7,662 nucleotides of DNA from Arthrobacter sp. (GTDB lineage Bacteria; Actinomycetota; Actinomycetes; Actinomycetales; Micrococcaceae). This document shows, piece after piece, positions 6,459-7,662 of this stretch; position 1 is the first letter of the stretch; each line of letters starts with the position of its first letter. Where the stretch lies: positions 1 through 7,662 of the forward strand of contig JAODMS010000182.1 in assembly GCA_025464925.1 (NCBI GenBank), in the 5' to 3' direction. Under the pieces are notes generated by a model. It did no database searches. It was not told the origin of the DNA and worked only from the letters and a program-made list of their open reading frames with translations. The position numbers were made by a program, and so were the translations under genes.

Positions 6459-6694
6459 TCCTTCTTCAGGATGTCTGGGAGCTCATCGACAAAGAGCGTT
6501 TGCGGCGGCTCAAAATAGATGACGAGGACCTGCTCGCCCACGGCGAAAACACTGGTCTTGTCAAAGGGGTGTGCATGGAAGGCGCTCGTGCCGCCGCGGA
6601 ACGGGAGCATGACTTCGCCGATGGTGCCCGGGCCGATGCGTCCGGTGACCCGGCCGATCCTGCCCGTGAGGCTGCGGTCGACGTTCCTATGCAT
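6455..6694 (-). CDS. Short NfeD/YuaF-like OB-fold protein, flotillin partner
   Basis: The 79-residue product is read as a lone NfeD C-terminal type beta-barrel. It has alternating Gly and hydrophobic residues (TGRIGRVTGRIGPGTIGEV at 10-28), then FRGGTSAFHA (32-41), FAVGEQVLVIYFEPP (50-64) and LFVDEL (67-72). NfeD proteins are encoded next to flotillins and are thought to bind or regulate them at membrane microdomains. Bacillus YuaF has membrane helices before this barrel; none is present here. The ATG at 6694 overlaps the flotillin stop by 8 bases and lacks a clear ribosome site, which points to translational coupling. The TAG stop is part of a CTAG shared with the opposite-strand small gene. 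The family call rests on pattern and context, not on a search. Confidence 0.6.
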   Translation of the reverse strand: MHRNVDRSLTGRIGRVTGRIGPGTIGEVMLPFRGGTSAFHAHPFDKTSVFAVGEQVLVIYFEPPQTLFVDELPDILKKD

Positions 6695-7662
6695 CGGGGG
6701 ATTTCGGCGGCCGCTTGCTGGCTTCCCTGCCGTTCCTGAGCGCGGACGTCAGGGCCGGGAGATAGTCGCCCACCTGGGTCAGAATCCCGCCGATCATGCG
6801 GTTGATGCCTTCGCCGCCGTTCAGGACAGTGAACTGCCCGACATGGGCAAACGGCTCCGCTGCTGCCGCGATGATGGCGGGCATGGTCTCAGCCAGCTGC
6901 TGGGAAATAACGGCGTCCTGGTTGGTCCCGAGGGCCTCGGCGCGTGCCTTGATGCCTTCCGCCTCGGCCAGCGCTTTGGCCTTGATGGCAGAGGCGGTGG
7001 CGTCGCCGCGTGCCTTCGTCGCTGCTGCCTCCGCCTCGCCGGTGACGCGGGTGGCTCCGGCCGCGGCGGCGGCGGCGGTGGCGTTGGCCTGGGCCTGGAG
7101 TTCCGTGCGCCGGGCGTTCACCTGCGCTTCGAGTTCGGTGCGCTTGGCCAGGGCCTCGGCGGCACTGATGTCTGCAGATTTCTGGCCTTCTGCGTCCGTG
7201 CGCTTTGCGTAGGCCCTGGCATCGGCGGGCTTGCGGACGGTGGTCTGGAGTTTCTGCTCCTCACGGTCCGCCTCGAGCTTGGCGACTTCGGTTTCCTGGA
7301 CCACCACCTGTTGGCGGGCTGTCGCATCGGCCAGGGGGCCGGCCTGGGCGGCGTTTGCCTTCGCCCTTTCGGCGTTTGCCTGCGCCAAAGACTGCCTGAT
7401 CGCGGAAGCGCTCTGCGCATCGGCAATCAGCGCCGCCGCCTCGGCTTCCCTTTCCGCCGCTTCACGGTTCCGCGTCGCCTCGGCGATGCGGGCCTCCATT
7501 TTGACTTGGGCAATATGCGGCTTGGCAATGTTCTGGATGTAGCCCGTAGGATCCTGCAGGTCCTTGATCTGCAGTGAATCCACCACCAGACCGAGCTTTT
7601 CCATTTCGACACCGCTGGCGCTGCGGACCTGGGAAGCGAGCTTGTCGCGCTCGCGGATGATT
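6687..7662 (-). CDS. Flotillin-like SPFH-domain protein (C-terminal 324 residues; N-terminus off the window)
   Basis: The visible part is the end of the SPFH domain and the whole flotillin tail; the membrane anchor and most of the SPFH domain lie beyond the right edge. At the edge the frame reads IIRERDKLASQV, then MEKLGLVVDSLQIKD, GYIQNIAKPHIAQVK and EARIAEA, typical of flotillins such as Bacillus FloT. A long Ala/Glu/Arg-rich helical stretch (about visible residues 45-245) is the coiled coil used for oligomerisation; it includes a run of six Ala. The C-terminus has PAIIAAAAEPFAHVG and a Gly-rich GEGINRMIGGIL. Flotillins scaffold ordered membrane domains and affect membrane fluidity, cell shape and secretion. 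The downstream NfeD-like gene overlaps it by 8 bases, giving the classic pair. The internal ATG at 7604 is not the start. Confidence 0.93.
   Translation of the reverse strand, partial: IIRERDKLASQVRSASGVEMEKLGLVVDSLQIKDLQDPTGYIQNIAKPHIAQVKMEARIAEATRNREAAEREAEAAALIADAQSASAIRQSLAQANAERAKANAAQAGPLADATARQQVVVQETEVAKLEADREEQKLQTTVRKPADARAYAKRTDAEGQKSADISAAEALAKRTELEAQVNARRTELQAQANATAAAAAAGATRVTGEAEAAATKARGDATASAIKAKALAEAEGIKARAEALGTNQDAVISQQLAETMPAIIAAAAEPFAHVGQFTVLNGGEGINRMIGGILTQVGDYLPALTSALRNGREASKRPPKSPDA
7064..7078. repeat. CGG trinucleotide run (five units) inside the flotillin gene
   Basis: Five tandem CGG units on the + strand encode Ala residues of the coiled-coil region when read on the - strand. 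Slippage here would change the Ala run in whole codons. It may only reflect codon bias in an Ala-rich protein. Confidence 0.6.

Noticed and set aside
6519..7577. Long + strand open frame (352 codons) opposite the flotillin gene
   Set aside because: Its Gly/Leu/Arg-rich repetitive product mirrors the Ala/Glu codons of the flotillin coiled coil.
1..7662. CRISPR array, tRNA gene, insertion sequence or attachment site
   Set aside because: No regularly spaced repeats, cloverleaf, transposase-like product or flanking direct repeats were seen on reading both strands.

Overview
The window looks like a piece of a high-GC actinobacterial chromosome, most likely from Arthrobacter or a close relative in the Micrococcaceae. 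This is inferred from three things: strong G/C preference at third codon positions, a 5S rRNA sequence of the Arthrobacter type, and a mannosyltransferase that closely resembles mycobacterial MgtA. The species cannot be fixed from sequence reading alone.

Layout. The left edge is the end of an rRNA operon: a nearly complete 5S rRNA (about 1-117, + strand) and a 13-bp-stem terminator (134-164). An AT-rich spacer (165-365) with a 7-bp dyad leads to two + strand genes. The first is a secreted two-domain protein (366-1829) with a signal peptide, a DNRLRE/CBM96-like module and a metal-dependent phosphoesterase domain. Thirty bases downstream is a short-chain dehydrogenase (1860-2705). These face a - strand pair read from right to left: an MgtA-like glycosyltransferase (6115-4970), then 16 bases later a PAS-PAS-GGDEF-EAL cyclic-di-GMP protein (4953-2734). 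An intergenic region (6116-6278) separates the glycosyltransferase from a divergent small membrane protein of 59 residues (6279-6458, + strand), which is absent from the supplied ORF set because of its size. That small gene runs tail to tail into a short NfeD/YuaF-like gene (6694-6455, - strand), and the two stop codons share one CTAG. The NfeD-like gene overlaps the end of a flotillin/SPFH gene (6687 to beyond the right edge, - strand), as in a flotillin-NfeD membrane-microdomain operon.

How the genes may work together. Three membrane or envelope themes sit side by side. One is flotillin plus a soluble NfeD-type partner, which organises membrane microdomains. Another is a mannosyltransferase likely to build mannosylated glycolipid or lipomannan. 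The third is a cyclic-di-GMP enzyme directly downstream of the mannosyltransferase, probably co-transcribed with it. The secreted phosphoesterase and the dehydrogenase form a separate unit with no visible functional tie to the rest. The families are all known; I see no CRISPR array, transposase, integrase or tRNA. The points most worth a second look are the small membrane protein, the shared CTAG stop, the missing membrane part of the NfeD-like protein, the uncertain start of the cyclic-di-GMP gene, and the dyad upstream of the phosphoesterase.
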